This document shows, in pieces, positions 18,246 through 27,930 of a DNA stretch of 46,849 nt. The position numbers and the translations under genes are program-made. Position 1 is the stretch's first letter. Each line of letters begins with the position of its first letter. The stretch is from positions 1 to 46,849 of the forward strand of contig CAJOHO010000008.1 in assembly GCA_905234555.1 (NCBI GenBank), written 5' to 3'. The notes under the pieces are model-generated. The model did no database searches. It saw only the letters and a list, made by a program, of their open reading frames with translations, and was not told the origin of the DNA. Origin of the DNA: an uncultured Bacteroidaceae bacterium. GTDB lineage: Bacteria; Bacteroidota; Bacteroidia; Bacteroidales; Bacteroidaceae.

Positions 18246-19559
18246 ATGGCAAAAGAGTATTTTCCAGAGATCGGTAAGATCAAGTTTGAAGGCAAGGACA
18301 GCAAGAACCCAATGGCCTTCCATTATTATGATGCAGAGAAAGTAATCATGGGCAAACCCATGAAGGATTGGTTGCGTTTCGCTATGGCTTGGTGGCACAC
18401 CCTTTGTGCAGAAGGTGGCGACCAGTTTGGTGGCGGCACCAAGACCTTCCCTTGGAACAAGGGTGGCAACGCCGTTGAAATCGCTAAGCAGAAGGCTGAC
18501 GCTGGTTTCGAAATCATGCAGAAACTCGGCATTCCTTATTTCTGTTTCCACGATGTCGATCTCGTTTCTGAAGGTAACAGCGTTGAGGAGTATGAGGCAA
18601 ACCTCAAGGAAATCACCGACTATCTCGCAGTGAAGATGAAGGAAACAGGCATCAAGCTCCTGTGGTCAACAGCCAACGTATTCGGCAACGCTCGCTACAT
18701 GAACGGTGCCAGCACCAACCCAGACTTCGACGTAGTGGCTCGTGCCATCGTTCAGATCAAGAACGCCATCGACGCTGGTATCAAGCTGGGTGCTGAGAAC
18801 TATGTGTTCTGGGGTGGTCGCGAAGGCTACATGAGCCTGCTCAACACCGACCAGAAGCGTGAGAAGGAGCACATGGCTACCATGCTGACTATGGCTCGCG
18901 ACTACGCTCGTGCAAAGGGCTTCAAGGGCACATTCCTTATCGAACCAAAGCCAATGGAGCCATCCAAGCACCAGTACGACGTTGACACAGAGACTGTGAT
19001 TGGTTTCTTGAAGGCTCACAACCTCGACAAGGACTTCAAGGTGAACATCGAGGTGAACCACGCAACACTCGCCGGTCACACCTTCGAGCACGAACTCGCT
19101 TGCGCTGTCGATGCTGGTATGCTTGGTTCTATCGACGCCAACCGCGGTGACTACCAGAACGGTTGGGATACCGACCAGTTCCCCATCGACAACTACGAAC
19201 TCACACAGGCTTGGATGGAAATCCTCCGTGGTGGTGGTCTCGGCACAGGTGGTACGAACTTCGACGCTAAGACTCGTCGTAACTCCACAGATCTCGAAGA
19301 CATCTTCATCGCCCACATCGCTGGTATGGACGCAATGGCACGTGCACTCGAGAGTGCTGCCAAGCTCCTCGAAGAATCTCCTTACAAGGCTATGAAGGCA
19401 GCTCGCTACGCTTCCTTCGACAGCGGTATCGGTAAGGACTTCGAAGATGGCAAGCTCACTTTCGAACAGGCTTACGAATATGGCAAGAAGGTTGGCGAGC
19501 CTAAGCAGACCTCAGGCAAGCAGGAACTCTACGAAGCCATCGTAGCTATGTACGCTTAA
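18246..19559 (+). CDS. xylA: Xylose isomerase
   Basis: This cytoplasmic enzyme interconverts D-xylose and D-xylulose. I chose the ATG at 18246, since it gives the family-typical start [16 protein letters not shown] and 437 residues; upstream in-frame codons translate the GC-rich intercistronic repeat. Catalytic His102 and Asp105 are in FCFHDVDL, metal ligand Glu233 in [14 protein letters not shown]. The [16 protein letters not shown] stretch is the standard signature. Length and sequence style match the class II enzymes of Bacteroidota and anaerobic fungi. It is the last gene of the operon and is followed by a strong terminator. Confidence 0.97.
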   Translation: MAKEYFPEIGKIKFEGKDSKNPMAFHYYDAEKVIMGKPMKDWLRFAMAWWHTLCAEGGDQFGGGTKTFPWNKGGNAVEIAKQKADAGFEIMQKLGIPYFCFHDVDLVSEGNSVEEYEANLKEITDYLAVKMKETGIKLLWSTANVFGNARYMNGASTNPDFDVVARAIVQIKNAIDAGIKLGAENYVFWGGREGYMSLLNTDQKREKEHMATMLTMARDYARAKGFKGTFLIEPKPMEPSKHQYDVDTETVIGFLKAHNLDKDFKVNIEVNHATLAGHTFEHELACAVDAGMLGSIDANRGDYQNGWDTDQFPIDNYELTQAWMEILRGGGLGTGGTNFDAKTRRNSTDLEDIFIAHIAGMDAMARALESAAKLLEESPYKAMKAARYASFDSGIGKDFEDGKLTFEQAYEYGKKVGEPKQTSGKQELYEAIVAMYA

Positions 19560-19576
19560 TCATCGTGCATCATATC

Positions 19577-19618
19577 AAGAAAACGGGAGCGCCATTCGTG
19601 GTACTTCCGTTTTTCTTG
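19577..19618. terminator. Bidirectional terminator between xylA and the carboxylesterase
   Basis: AAGAAAACGGGAG pairs with CTTCCGTTTTTCTT with one bulged A, and the inner part closes a TTCG tetraloop. T-rich tails exist on both strands, so it can end xylA transcripts rightward and esterase transcripts leftward. Confidence 0.85.
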
Positions 19619-19676
19619 TCTGTCGGAGAAATGCTGGGCTTACCGCCCATTTCCCGTTTTCGTTAATAAGCAGAGT

Positions 19677-21167
19677 TTATTTCTTCTGGAGAAGCTCACC
19701 CATTTTCGAAGCTTCTGCGTCTTTTTCGTCGAGCTTGAAGACCATGAAGTTGGGACTTTCTGCTGTGCAGGGTTTCCAGCCGAGGCTCTTGCCGTCCTTA
19801 CCGTTAGGATCGCTATACTTGGCAAAGTTGGTCCAGGCGGTAAGCATCTTCTCAGAGAGATCCCAGTCACCTTTGGTCCAAGGACGCCAGCAATGTTTCA
19901 GACTCTTGAACACGAACCAGAGGTCGCTGGAGTGGAAAGCACCTTTCAGACGCCGTGTCACCTCAGGATGAGAGCCGTCATCGGGCAACGGACGGGCAAA
20001 CTGATAAGCCCAAGCCTTACCGCCCTTCTGCTGACGCACCTTACAGAACTCAGCAATATTGGGAGCCATATTGCCCATGTCGTTAAGGGTAAAGCCAATC
20101 ATATAAGGTACGTCTGCGAGCGTTCCCTCACGAGTGGCATCGTCGAAACTCTTGAGGCTGACATAACCGTCAATCATTGGCATGAAAGGCAATCCTCTGC
20201 GCATAAACGGCATACCACCGCCCTGTTGCTGACCTTCTACAATCTGGTAGTAGAGGGTGTTCAGAGCAAAGACGGTCTCAGTACTTGCCTGACGCATCTT
20301 CTGCAAATCAGTAAGGCCGGCCCAGTCAAACACCTTCTTGGCGTTGGCTTCAGCATCAGCAAACGAACCACCGCTGTAGCGGGCACCCATCGGATTGCCG
20401 TTAGCATCGGGAATAGAAATACCCTGCGCACTCATGATGACAGCCTTATGGAAGAGACCACGAGCCAGTGGACTCTCACACAGCGTACGAACACTACCAC
20501 CACCAGCACTCTGTCCGAAAATAGTTACGTTATTGGGGTCGCCACCAAACTGAGCGATATTCTTTTTAATCCATTTTAAAGCCTCAATCTGGTCGAGGAT
20601 ACCGTAGTTGCCGGAAACTTTGTGTGGGCTTTCTGCCGACAAAGCAGGATGTACGAGGAATCCGAAGACGCCTAAGCGGTAGTTGATGCTGACGAGCACC
20701 ACATCCTTCGCACCCCATTCCTGTCCGTCGAACTCAGGTTCAGAACCGAAGCCCTCGCGATAGCCGCCACCGTGAATCCACAGGGCTACAGGCAGTTTCT
20801 TGTTCACCTGACCAGGAGCCTTTGTCCAGACATTCAAATACAGACAGTCTTCGCTGAAGGCTGCTTCCTTACCATAACCCCACTCCGTATAGTAGCCACC
20901 AGTGTATTGGATGGCCTGATAACTCGGACGGCCAAAAGTGTCGCAGATCTTCACACTCTTCCAAGGAACAACGGGCTGAGGTTCCTTCCAACGGTTCTCG
21001 CGGATGGGAGGTGCAGCATAAGGAATGCCACGATAGACAAACACATCAGGATGGTCATCTGCCAAGACACCTTGCACCTGACCACCTTCAATGGTTAACA
21101 CGGGGTTGTTCTGCGCATTTGCAGATACTGCTGCCAAGAGCAGAAAGGACAAAAAGATTTTCTTCAT
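19677..21167 (-). CDS. Secreted type B carboxylesterase
   Basis: This 496-residue alpha/beta hydrolase is taken from the second ATG (MKKIFLSF), which gives a clean signal peptide ending in ANA; an ATG three codons upstream is possible. The oxyanion region WIHGGGYREG, the nucleophile Ser220 in FGQSAGGGS, an EDCLYLNVW signature (about residues 106-114) and a late catalytic His in AFHSSDLW are visible. Type B esterases of gut Bacteroidota often act on acyl groups of plant polysaccharides, so acetyl or feruloyl removal from xylan is a fair guess. It is the only minus-strand gene in the window, converging on xylA and diverging from the GH43-like gene. Confidence 0.9.
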   Translation of the reverse strand: MKKIFLSFLLLAAVSANAQNNPVLTIEGGQVQGVLADDHPDVFVYRGIPYAAPPIRENRWKEPQPVVPWKSVKICDTFGRPSYQAIQYTGGYYTEWGYGKEAAFSEDCLYLNVWTKAPGQVNKKLPVALWIHGGGYREGFGSEPEFDGQEWGAKDVVLVSINYRLGVFGFLVHPALSAESPHKVSGNYGILDQIEALKWIKKNIAQFGGDPNNVTIFGQSAGGGSVRTLCESPLARGLFHKAVIMSAQGISIPDANGNPMGARYSGGSFADAEANAKKVFDWAGLTDLQKMRQASTETVFALNTLYYQIVEGQQQGGGMPFMRRGLPFMPMIDGYVSLKSFDDATREGTLADVPYMIGFTLNDMGNMAPNIAEFCKVRQQKGGKAWAYQFARPLPDDGSHPEVTRRLKGAFHSSDLWFVFKSLKHCWRPWTKGDWDLSEKMLTAWTNFAKYSDPNGKDGKSLGWKPCTAESPNFMVFKLDEKDAEASKMGELLQKK

Positions 21168-21216
21168 GGAAAACATTATTTAGTTGAACAATGAATGAAT
21201 TTTAATTCTTAATGTG

Positions 21217-21224
21217 TACTTTTG
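21217..21224 (+). promoter_or_regulatory. Candidate -7 box upstream of the GH43-like gene
   Basis: TACTTTTG fits TAnnTTTG but leaves a leader of about 180 bases and has no TTTG at -33. A second candidate is closer to the gene, at 21343. Confidence 0.3.
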
Positions 21225-21259
21225 TCGTGCATGGATTGCAAATAAACCATAATCTGTCG

Positions 21260-21267
21260 CAAATATA
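21260..21267 (-). promoter_or_regulatory. -7 box for the carboxylesterase gene
   Basis: On the minus strand this reads TATATTTG followed by CG, a match to TAnnTTTG. The leader to the esterase start is about 86 bases. No clear -33 box. Confidence 0.45.
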
Positions 21268-21342
21268 CGAAATTTATTCTTAAAGAATGTTTATAATCAA
21301 AATTATTTGTATGTATGGCATAAAAGTTAGGATAAAAAACAT

Positions 21343-21350
21343 TAAATTTG
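21343..21350 (+). promoter_or_regulatory. -7 box for the GH43-like gene
   Basis: TAAATTTG, followed by C, lies 64 bases before the ATG at 21414. The in-frame TTG at 21348 is part of this box, so it is not the translation start. Confidence 0.5.
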
Positions 21351-21413
21351 CAAGGTAAAGGTTTCTTTGTGAGACCCAAGAAAGAGATTTTTTACACGAC
21401 AATCAATAACAAT

Positions 21414-22517
21414 ATGAAAAGAGTATTCTTATTTTTATGGGTGCTGTGGGCGATGTTGCCGATCGCAGCACAAGTTACGTCTGTTCGTTCTGGCGAACTG
21501 TGGCCGGACGATCAGGGTCAGCACATCAATGCACACGGAGGCGGAGTCCTCAAGTATGGCGACACCTATTATTGGTTCGGAGAACATAAGTCCGACCACA
21601 CTTCCGATGCGCTGGTGGGTGTGACGTGCTATTCATCGAAGGACTTGTTAAACTGGAAGAACTGTGGCGTTGCCCTCAGCGTCAGCGACGAACGAGGTAG
21701 CGACATCGAACGGGGTTGCATCCTCGAACGTCCGAAGGTCATATATAATAAGGTAACGAAGAAATTCTGCATGTGGTTCCATCTTGAGCTGAAGGGACGC
21801 GGCTACAATGCAGCCCGTTATGGGGTGGCGGTAGCCAATCGTCCGGAAGGTCCCTATAAGTTCCTGTACTCCCAGCGTGCCGATGCCGGTACGTGGCCCA
21901 TTGAATTCGGCAGTCAGGAACTGGCAGTGGTCGATACGCTCAATGCTCGTAACTTCAAGGAGTCGTGGACGCCAGCTTGGCTGAAGGCAATCGGACAGGG
22001 ACTCTACGTGAAACGCGACTTCGGCACAGGTCAGATGTCGCGAGATATGACGCTCTATGTGGACGACGACGGAAAGGCCTACCATATCTTCAGCTCAGAG
22101 GAAAACCTGACGCTCCACATCGCCGAACTCACGGGTGACTACCTCCACCATACGGGTCGATATACACGTGTGGCGCCAGCAGGTCATAACGAAGCGCCAG
22201 CCATCTTCAAGCACGAAGGCACTTATTGGATGATTACCTCTGGCTGTACGGGCTGGGAACCCAACGAAGCACGTATGTTCTCTGCTCCTTCCATCTGGGG
22301 ACCTTGGACACAACATCCCAATCCTTGTCGTGGTCCTCGTGCTGACAAGACTTTCGGTGGACAGAGCACCTTCATCCTGCCTGTTGACGGCAAATACATC
22401 TTTATGGCAGATATCTGGCGTCCCCGTCATCCGAGCGATGCCCGCTACATCTGGCTCCCCATCGAATTTGAGGACAACAAGCCCGTCGTCCGCTGGCAAG
22501 ACGACTGGAAGTTTTAA
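21414..22517 (+). CDS. Secreted GH43-like enzyme of the exo-beta-1,3-galactanase type (no Asp base)
   Basis: This 367-residue protein (signal peptide 1-20) starts at the ATG at 21414; an upstream TTG overlaps the promoter. The usual GH43 base Asp is absent: the first-blade motif is INAHGGGV. Instead it has Glu105 (LERPKV), Glu260 (HNEAPAIF) and Gln317 (FGGQSTF). This matches the Glu, Glu, Gln set described for fungal Pc1,3Gal43A of GH43 subfamily 24; related Bacteroidota enzymes of subfamily 34 share this look. The substrate may be a beta-galactan or arabinogalactan side chain rather than xylan. It opens a plus-strand group with threonine aldolase, a CE1 esterase and a broken outer-membrane gene. 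Confidence 0.85.
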   Translation: MKRVFLFLWVLWAMLPIAAQVTSVRSGELWPDDQGQHINAHGGGVLKYGDTYYWFGEHKSDHTSDALVGVTCYSSKDLLNWKNCGVALSVSDERGSDIERGCILERPKVIYNKVTKKFCMWFHLELKGRGYNAARYGVAVANRPEGPYKFLYSQRADAGTWPIEFGSQELAVVDTLNARNFKESWTPAWLKAIGQGLYVKRDFGTGQMSRDMTLYVDDDGKAYHIFSSEENLTLHIAELTGDYLHHTGRYTRVAPAGHNEAPAIFKHEGTYWMITSGCTGWEPNEARMFSAPSIWGPWTQHPNPCRGPRADKTFGGQSTFILPVDGKYIFMADIWRPRHPSDARYIWLPIEFEDNKPVVRWQDDWKF

Positions 22518-22527
22518 GAATACAGTC

Positions 22528-22547
22528 CCTCGCGCTTTTCCGCGAGG
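22528..22547. repeat. CCTCGCG palindrome, second copy
   Basis: CCTCGCG, CTTTTC loop, CGCGAGG: identical in all 20 bases to the copy at 15478, and again followed by A-rich sequence and CTTTAAAC. It fills the 49-base gap between the GH43-like gene and the aldolase gene. Confidence 0.7.
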
Positions 22548-22566
22548 AAACTTTAAACTTTTCTTT

Positions 22567-23625
22567 ATGATCCATTTAGAAAGTGACTACAACAACGGTG
22601 CCCACGAGACTGTGCTGAACCATTTTTGGGAGACAAACAATGAGCGGACGCAGAGCTATGGCGATGATCGCTTCAGCAATCAGGCAAGAAACCTGATTCG
22701 TGAGGCTTGTGGAGCACCCGATGCCCAGATCTGGTTTTTGGCTGGAGGCACGCAGACCAACGCCACCATCATCGACTCCGTGTTACAGCCCTATGAAGGT
22801 GTGCTGTGTCCCGACACAGCACATATCAATGTTCACGAATCTGGAGCCGTAGAGTTTACGGGACATAAAGTCATTGCGCTCCCTTCCCACGACGGGAAAC
22901 TCGCTGTCGAAGATTTGCAGACCTGGTGCCAGAACTATTTTGCCGACGAAACCGCTGAACACATGGTTCGTCCAGGAATGGTGTATATCACCTTCCCGAC
23001 AGAATTGGGAACCCTTTACACCGCTGACGAACTAAGAGCCTTGCAGGAAGTGTGCCGTTCTTATCATTTGTTACTGTATGTGGATGGTGCCCGTCTGGCC
23101 TACGGACTGGCTGCCAGCCAGGATGTCACCTTGCCGTTGTTGGCTCAACTGGCAGACATTTTCTATATTGGCGGCACGAAATGTGGTGCTCTCTGTGGCG
23201 AAGCAGTGGTGTTTCCCAAGGGCGACGCACCCACCCACATGCTCAGCCGCATCAAGCAACATGGTGCCCTGCTGGCAAAGAGCCGCGTGGTAGGTGTGCA
23301 GTTCGAAGCGCTGTTCACACCAGTGAACGCCAGTGGTTCAGAAAAGCCTCTCTACCTTGCCATCGGTCAGAACGCTGTGACCTTGGCGATGCGTCTGCGT
23401 CGTCTCTTTGTGGAGAAACTGGGCTATCAGCCCTTTATCGACTCACCCACCAACCAGCAGTTCTACATCCTTCCGAACGACCGGATGAAGCAGCTGCAGC
23501 AGGTGATTGGATTTGAGAAGTGGTGTCCCGTTGACGAGAACCATACAGCTTGCCGTTTCGTGACCAGCTGGGCAACCACAGAATTCGAAATCGAGGAAAT
23601 GGAGAAGCTTCTCCTTTCATTGTAG
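22567..23625 (+). CDS. ltaE: Low-specificity L-threonine aldolase (PLP-dependent)
   Basis: This cytoplasmic enzyme splits L-threonine into glycine and acetaldehyde. The start at 22567 gives 352 residues, the family length, and a typical MIHLESDYNNGAH beginning; a longer frame overlaps the previous gene. The PLP lysine is Lys205 in FYIGGTKCG. The phosphate-binding GGTQTN (about 61-66) and the cofactor-facing YVDGARL (about 171-177) are present. It stands out as an amino-acid enzyme among polysaccharide genes, with no visible promoter of its own. Confidence 0.93.
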   Translation: MIHLESDYNNGAHETVLNHFWETNNERTQSYGDDRFSNQARNLIREACGAPDAQIWFLAGGTQTNATIIDSVLQPYEGVLCPDTAHINVHESGAVEFTGHKVIALPSHDGKLAVEDLQTWCQNYFADETAEHMVRPGMVYITFPTELGTLYTADELRALQEVCRSYHLLLYVDGARLAYGLAASQDVTLPLLAQLADIFYIGGTKCGALCGEAVVFPKGDAPTHMLSRIKQHGALLAKSRVVGVQFEALFTPVNASGSEKPLYLAIGQNAVTLAMRLRRLFVEKLGYQPFIDSPTNQQFYILPNDRMKQLQQVIGFEKWCPVDENHTACRFVTSWATTEFEIEEMEKLLLSL

Positions 23626-23657
23626 CAGAAATATAATTTTTTTGATAAGCCAAATGA

Positions 23658-23684
23658 CCAAAGCAAAACTTGTTTTAGCTTTGG
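23658..23684. other. Hairpin in gap before the CE1 esterase gene
   Basis: CCAAAGC-AAAA pairs with TTTT-A-GCTTTGG (one bulged A, CTTG loop). No T-run follows on the plus strand, so it is more likely an RNA stability or attenuation element than a full terminator. No promoter box is seen in this 109-base gap. Confidence 0.5.
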
Positions 23685-23734
23685 CATGGCGAGAAAACGT
23701 CTGATGTTAATCGAACGATAAAAAAACATAACTC

Positions 23735-24919
23735 ATGAAACGTATATTTCTTTTTGCCTGCAGCTGTCTGGTGGCAGTGAGCAGCTTTGGTCAGCAGCAG
23801 CTGAACCAGCGTCCACGTGTGAAATCGCCTGTGGTACATGCCGACGGCACCGTGACCTTTAACTTCTATTCTCCTTCGGCACATCGTGTGAGCGTAGGCG
23901 GAGATTTCGATGAAATCAGCAACAAACGGATCAACATGACGAAGCAGGACAACGGAGTGTGGACGGTGACCACCGATCCGCTGAATCCGGAGCTATATTC
24001 CTACGCCTTCTGGGTGGATGGTCAGCGGCTCGTCGATCCGGCTAACAGCTATGTGAATCGTGATATCAACACGCTGAGCAACATCTTCATCGTGACGAAG
24101 AGCGACGACGACAAAGGACATCTCTATGCCGTCAACAATGTGCCTCACGGAACGCTCTCAAGAGTGTGGTACGACAGTCCTACGTTGGGTCAGCAGCGTC
24201 GCATGACCGTATATCTGCCTGCTGCCTACGACGGAAAGAAACGCTTTCCTGTGATGTACCTGCTTCATGGCTTCGGTGGCGACGAGACAGCCTGGGGCGA
24301 TTTGGGTCGTACCTCTCAGATCATGGACAACCTCATCGCTGAGGGGAAGTGCGTGCCGATGATTGTGGTGATGCCCAATGGCAATCCCACCTGCAATGCA
24401 GCTCCTGGTTGGTGGCACGAAGGTATGTACGTGCCCGACGGCAACGCCTTCCGCGATCGTGGTGCAAAGGCATCTATGGAAGAGAGCTTCATGGATATCG
24501 TCAACTTCATGGACAGCCATTACAAGACCATCAAGAAACGTAGCGGACGTGCTGTGACGGGCCTGTCGATGGGTGGCGGACATACCTTCGGCATCTCGCG
24601 ACTCTATCCTGAGACCTTCGACTACTATGGCTTACAGTCAGCAGCCACGATGATGGCAATGGGCGGTTGGGTGAACAGCCAGGAACCGCAGCCCGACAAC
24701 GAATACGACAAGCAGATGGCACGACTCTTCAACTCCAAGCCCAAGCTCTTCTGGATTGCCATCGGTAAGGACGACTTCCTCATGTCGCAGAATACGAATC
24801 TTCGGAAGTATCTGGATGCACATAACTATCCCTATGAGTATTACGAGAACGACGGTGGACATATCTGGCGCAACTGGCGCATCTACCTCTCTTTGTTTGC
24901 CCAGAAGATTTTTAAATAA
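23735..24919 (+). CDS. Secreted CE1-type esterase with N-terminal CBM48-like domain
   Basis: This 394-residue protein has a signal peptide (1-19), a beta-sandwich of the CBM48/early-set type (about 28-122) and a CE1 esterase (about 135-394). Ser278 sits in TGLSMGGG and His376 in GGHIWRNW. An acidic residue in IGKDDFL is the probable third member. The layout and wording closely match the C-terminal half of the GH10-CE1 enzyme at 1937 (for example [10 protein letters not shown] in both). It likely removes acetyl or feruloyl groups from xylan. It is followed after 52 bases by the outer-membrane pseudogene. Confidence 0.92.
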   Translation: MKRIFLFACSCLVAVSSFGQQQLNQRPRVKSPVVHADGTVTFNFYSPSAHRVSVGGDFDEISNKRINMTKQDNGVWTVTTDPLNPELYSYAFWVDGQRLVDPANSYVNRDINTLSNIFIVTKSDDDKGHLYAVNNVPHGTLSRVWYDSPTLGQQRRMTVYLPAAYDGKKRFPVMYLLHGFGGDETAWGDLGRTSQIMDNLIAEGKCVPMIVVMPNGNPTCNAAPGWWHEGMYVPDGNAFRDRGAKASMEESFMDIVNFMDSHYKTIKKRSGRAVTGLSMGGGHTFGISRLYPETFDYYGLQSAATMMAMGGWVNSQEPQPDNEYDKQMARLFNSKPKLFWIAIGKDDFLMSQNTNLRKYLDAHNYPYEYYENDGGHIWRNWRIYLSLFAQKIFK

Positions 24920-24971
24920 TTCAACAACATACAAACAATTCGTCATAGACAAAACAGAAAAAACACGACGT

Positions 24972-27848
24972 ATGAGAACTTTATGGTTCGTCCTTGCTGT
25001 GTGGCTGTTGGGTACAACCGCTGCGCAGGCACAGGACGAAGACAGACGGCAGACCATTCATGGTAACATATTGGATGCCGATGTGAAGGAACCGCTGGAC
25101 CTTGTGACCATCCAGATGTTCCGTGCCACCACGAACGACAGTTCGTTCGTAACAGGAACCGTGTCGAACGACCGTGGAGCCTTCTCCATTGATGTCCCTT
25201 CGAACGGAACATTCCGTTTGCGCTTCACGTCAATGGGCTACAAGCGGCTCGACCGCGAAGTGCTGCTTCGCAAGAACCAGAGCGCAGACCTGGGAAACAT
25301 CCTGCTCGAACCCGACTCCAAGATGTTGCAGGAAGCCGTCATCACCCGTCAGGCAGCACAGGTGGTGGTGAAGAAAGACACGCTCGTCTATAACCCTGAA
25401 GCCTACCGCACACCCGAAGGGTCACCCATCGAGGAACTCATCAAGCGAATGCCTGGTGCAGAAGTCGATGAAGACGGCAACATCACCATCAACGGCAAAC
25501 AGGTGAAGAAAATCCTGCTCGACGGCAAGGAGTTCATGCTGGGCGATGTGGAGACAGCGTTGAAGAACATCCCTGTGTCCATCATCCAGAACGTGAAGTT
25601 CTACGACCAGCAGAGCGACCAGGCCCGCATCACCGGTATCGAAGACGGAAACAAGGAGACCGTGCTCGACTTCACCATCAAGAAAGGAATGAACCGCGGC
25701 TATATGACCAACCTCGATATCGCTGGAGGAACCAAGGAACTGTACGCCACACGAGGGATGGGAAGCAGCTTCACCGACAAGACCCGCTTCGTCTTGATGG
25801 GCAATGCCAACAACAAAGAGGAGAATGCCGGATGGTGGAACCGTCGAGGTCAGAATACAAATAAAATGCTGGGCACCAACTTCAATTATGATGACAACGA
25901 GAAGCTGAAGTTCGACTTCAGCATTCGCTGGAACCACCGTACAGGCGACAACCGCAACGACAACTCACGTGAGAATTTCTATAGTCAGGATTCCAAGACT
26001 TTCTCCAACAGCCATTCCAAGAACCTCTCCCGCAACGACAACTGGAACGGAAACGTACGCGTGGAGTGGAAACCCGACACACTCACCAACATCCTCGTCC
26101 GTGCCAACGGCAGTTATGGAAAGAGCGACGGAATCTCTACGTCCGCTTCAGCCACCTTCAACGACGACCCCTATCTCTACGTGTCCGACCCGTTGACACC
26201 CTACGATCCTGCCAGTCCGTTAAGCCCCTATTACGTCAATACCAACTCCAGCGCCTCGCTCTCCTACGGCAAGAACAGGAACTTCTGGGGGATGATGCAG
26301 TTCTATCGTCGCCTGAATCCGCGAGGACGTAACATCACCGTTCGGGCAGAAGCCAGCGGAGGCAAGAACCAGCAGCGCAACGCCTCAAACAACGATGTGC
26401 ATCTGTTCCTTGTGAAGAACGCAGCCGACGAGGATTCCACCTACTTCACGGCTCGCTACAACACCACTCCTTCCGACAACAGCGGCTATGTCCTGAGTGC
26501 CAACTACAGCGAACCGCTTTGAAAAGGTGCACACCTGCAGGCAAGTTACGAGTTGCGCTACAACCAGAACAAAAGCGACCGTCAGACCTTCGACTTCAGC
26601 CACATGAACCTCAATCCCTTCGCTGGCATCGTACCTGCCTATCGCGAGTGGGATCCCTGGATTGGAGACCTCATGCCGCTCGACGACTATCTTGACCGTA
26701 ACCTGAGCCGCTTCTCGGAATATAAGAACTACACCCACAACATCCGTCTGACCCTGCGCCACTGGCAGGAAGAGTACGACTACAACGTGGGTGTGCTGCT
26801 CCAGCCACAGCGCTCCAACTTCATTCAGGACTACCGAGGCGTCTATGTCGATACCATCCGCAACGTCGTAAACTTCACGCCGACAGTCGATTACCATTAT
26901 AAGTTCAGCGACCAGCACGATATCTGGCTCCACTATCGTGGCGATACCCGTCAGCCCGACATCACACAGCTGCTCGACATCACCGACGACTCCAACCCGC
27001 TCTACATCACACAGGGTAACCCAGGACTGAAACCACAGTTCACCAATTCGCTGAACGTCTATTACAAGAACTACATCAGCAAGTACAAGCGCTCCATTGT
27101 GCTTTACGGAAACTACCGCCACATCCGCAACTCCATCTCCAACCTCGTCCGCTACAACGCCGAGACCGGTGGAAGTATGTCGCGACCGGAGAACATCAAC
27201 GGCAACTGGAATGCCGATGGCGGCTTCACCTTCAATACCGCCGTCGATTCGTTGGGCCACTGGAACCTGGGAACCGACACACGTGTGCGTTACAATAACT
27301 ATGTGAGCTATGTGGCACAGCGACAGGCAGATGCAGAGAAGAACACCACCCGCACCACCAATCTCAATCAGCGCCTGAATTTCAGTTTCCGCAACGACTG
27401 GCTGGAAGTGACACTCGATGGAAACGTCAACTACCAGCACACACGCAACAAGCTGCAGCCCAATGCCAACCTCGATACGTGGCAGTTCAGCTACGGCGGA
27501 CAGATCCTGCTGCGTCTGCCGGCAGGGTTCGAGGTCAGCACCAACATCCGCGAACACAGCCGTCGGGGATATAACGACCCGTCGATGAACACCAACGAAC
27601 TCATCTGGAACGGACAGATCTCCAAGTCCTTCCTCAAGAGCAAGACCCTCATCGTGGCACTCAATTTCTACGACCTGCTCCAGCAGCAGAGCAACTTCGA
27701 GCGTTGGATCAACGCCAACACCCGTAGCGATACCCAGTACAACAGTATCAACTCCTATGCCATGCTTCATGTTCGCTACCGTCTCAATATGTTCGGCGGC
27801 AAGGTCGATACCGAAGGCCGCTACGACAAAAAATGGGGTCGCAGATGA
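24972..27848 (+). pseudogene. Outer-membrane beta-barrel protein (TonB-receptor-like, CarboxypepD_reg start), broken by one in-frame TGA
   Basis: Read through, the frame encodes 958 codons: signal peptide (1-21), a carboxypeptidase-regulatory-like domain (about 25-110), a plug-like part (about 125-230) and a long beta-barrel of the OMP_b-brl_3 kind. Codon 517 (26520-26522) is TGA. The reading frame is the same before and after it, and the protein sequence continues without loss (NYSEPL, stop, KGAHLQASYELRYNQN). GGA to TGA is one base change and would restore LGKG, so a Gly-to-stop mutation or a sequence error is the simplest reading. The start is at 24972 (MRTLWFVL), since the longer frame overlaps the esterase gene. 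The intact protein would sit in the outer membrane. It is not a typical SusC. Confidence 0.85.
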
Positions 27849-27930
27849 TGTGAATTTTGTGCTATTCAATTTTTTAAAAGCGACTTTGTATAGGATTGTT
27901 ACTCAGCAGGTTACACGTTTCCAAATTTTG

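Noticed and set aside
22330-22566. N-terminal extension of threonine aldolase
   Set aside because: It overlaps the 3' end of the GH43-like gene in another frame and has no family similarity. The ATG at 22567 gives the normal length.
26520-26522. TGA as selenocysteine or a recoded codon
   Set aside because: No insertion hairpin is evident after it, barrel proteins have no need for selenocysteine there, and TGA serves as a normal stop in neighbouring genes. A point mutation or sequence error is simpler.
26553-27848. Separate gene starting at TTG 26553
   Set aside because: It is in the same frame as the upstream half, lacks a signal peptide, and begins inside a beta strand of the barrel. It is the 3' part of the interrupted gene.
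24972-27848. SusC/SusD pair of the xylan locus
   Set aside because: The barrel is of the OMP_b-brl_3 type without the SusC-specific motifs, and no SusD-like lipoprotein follows. A SusCD pair may lie outside the window.
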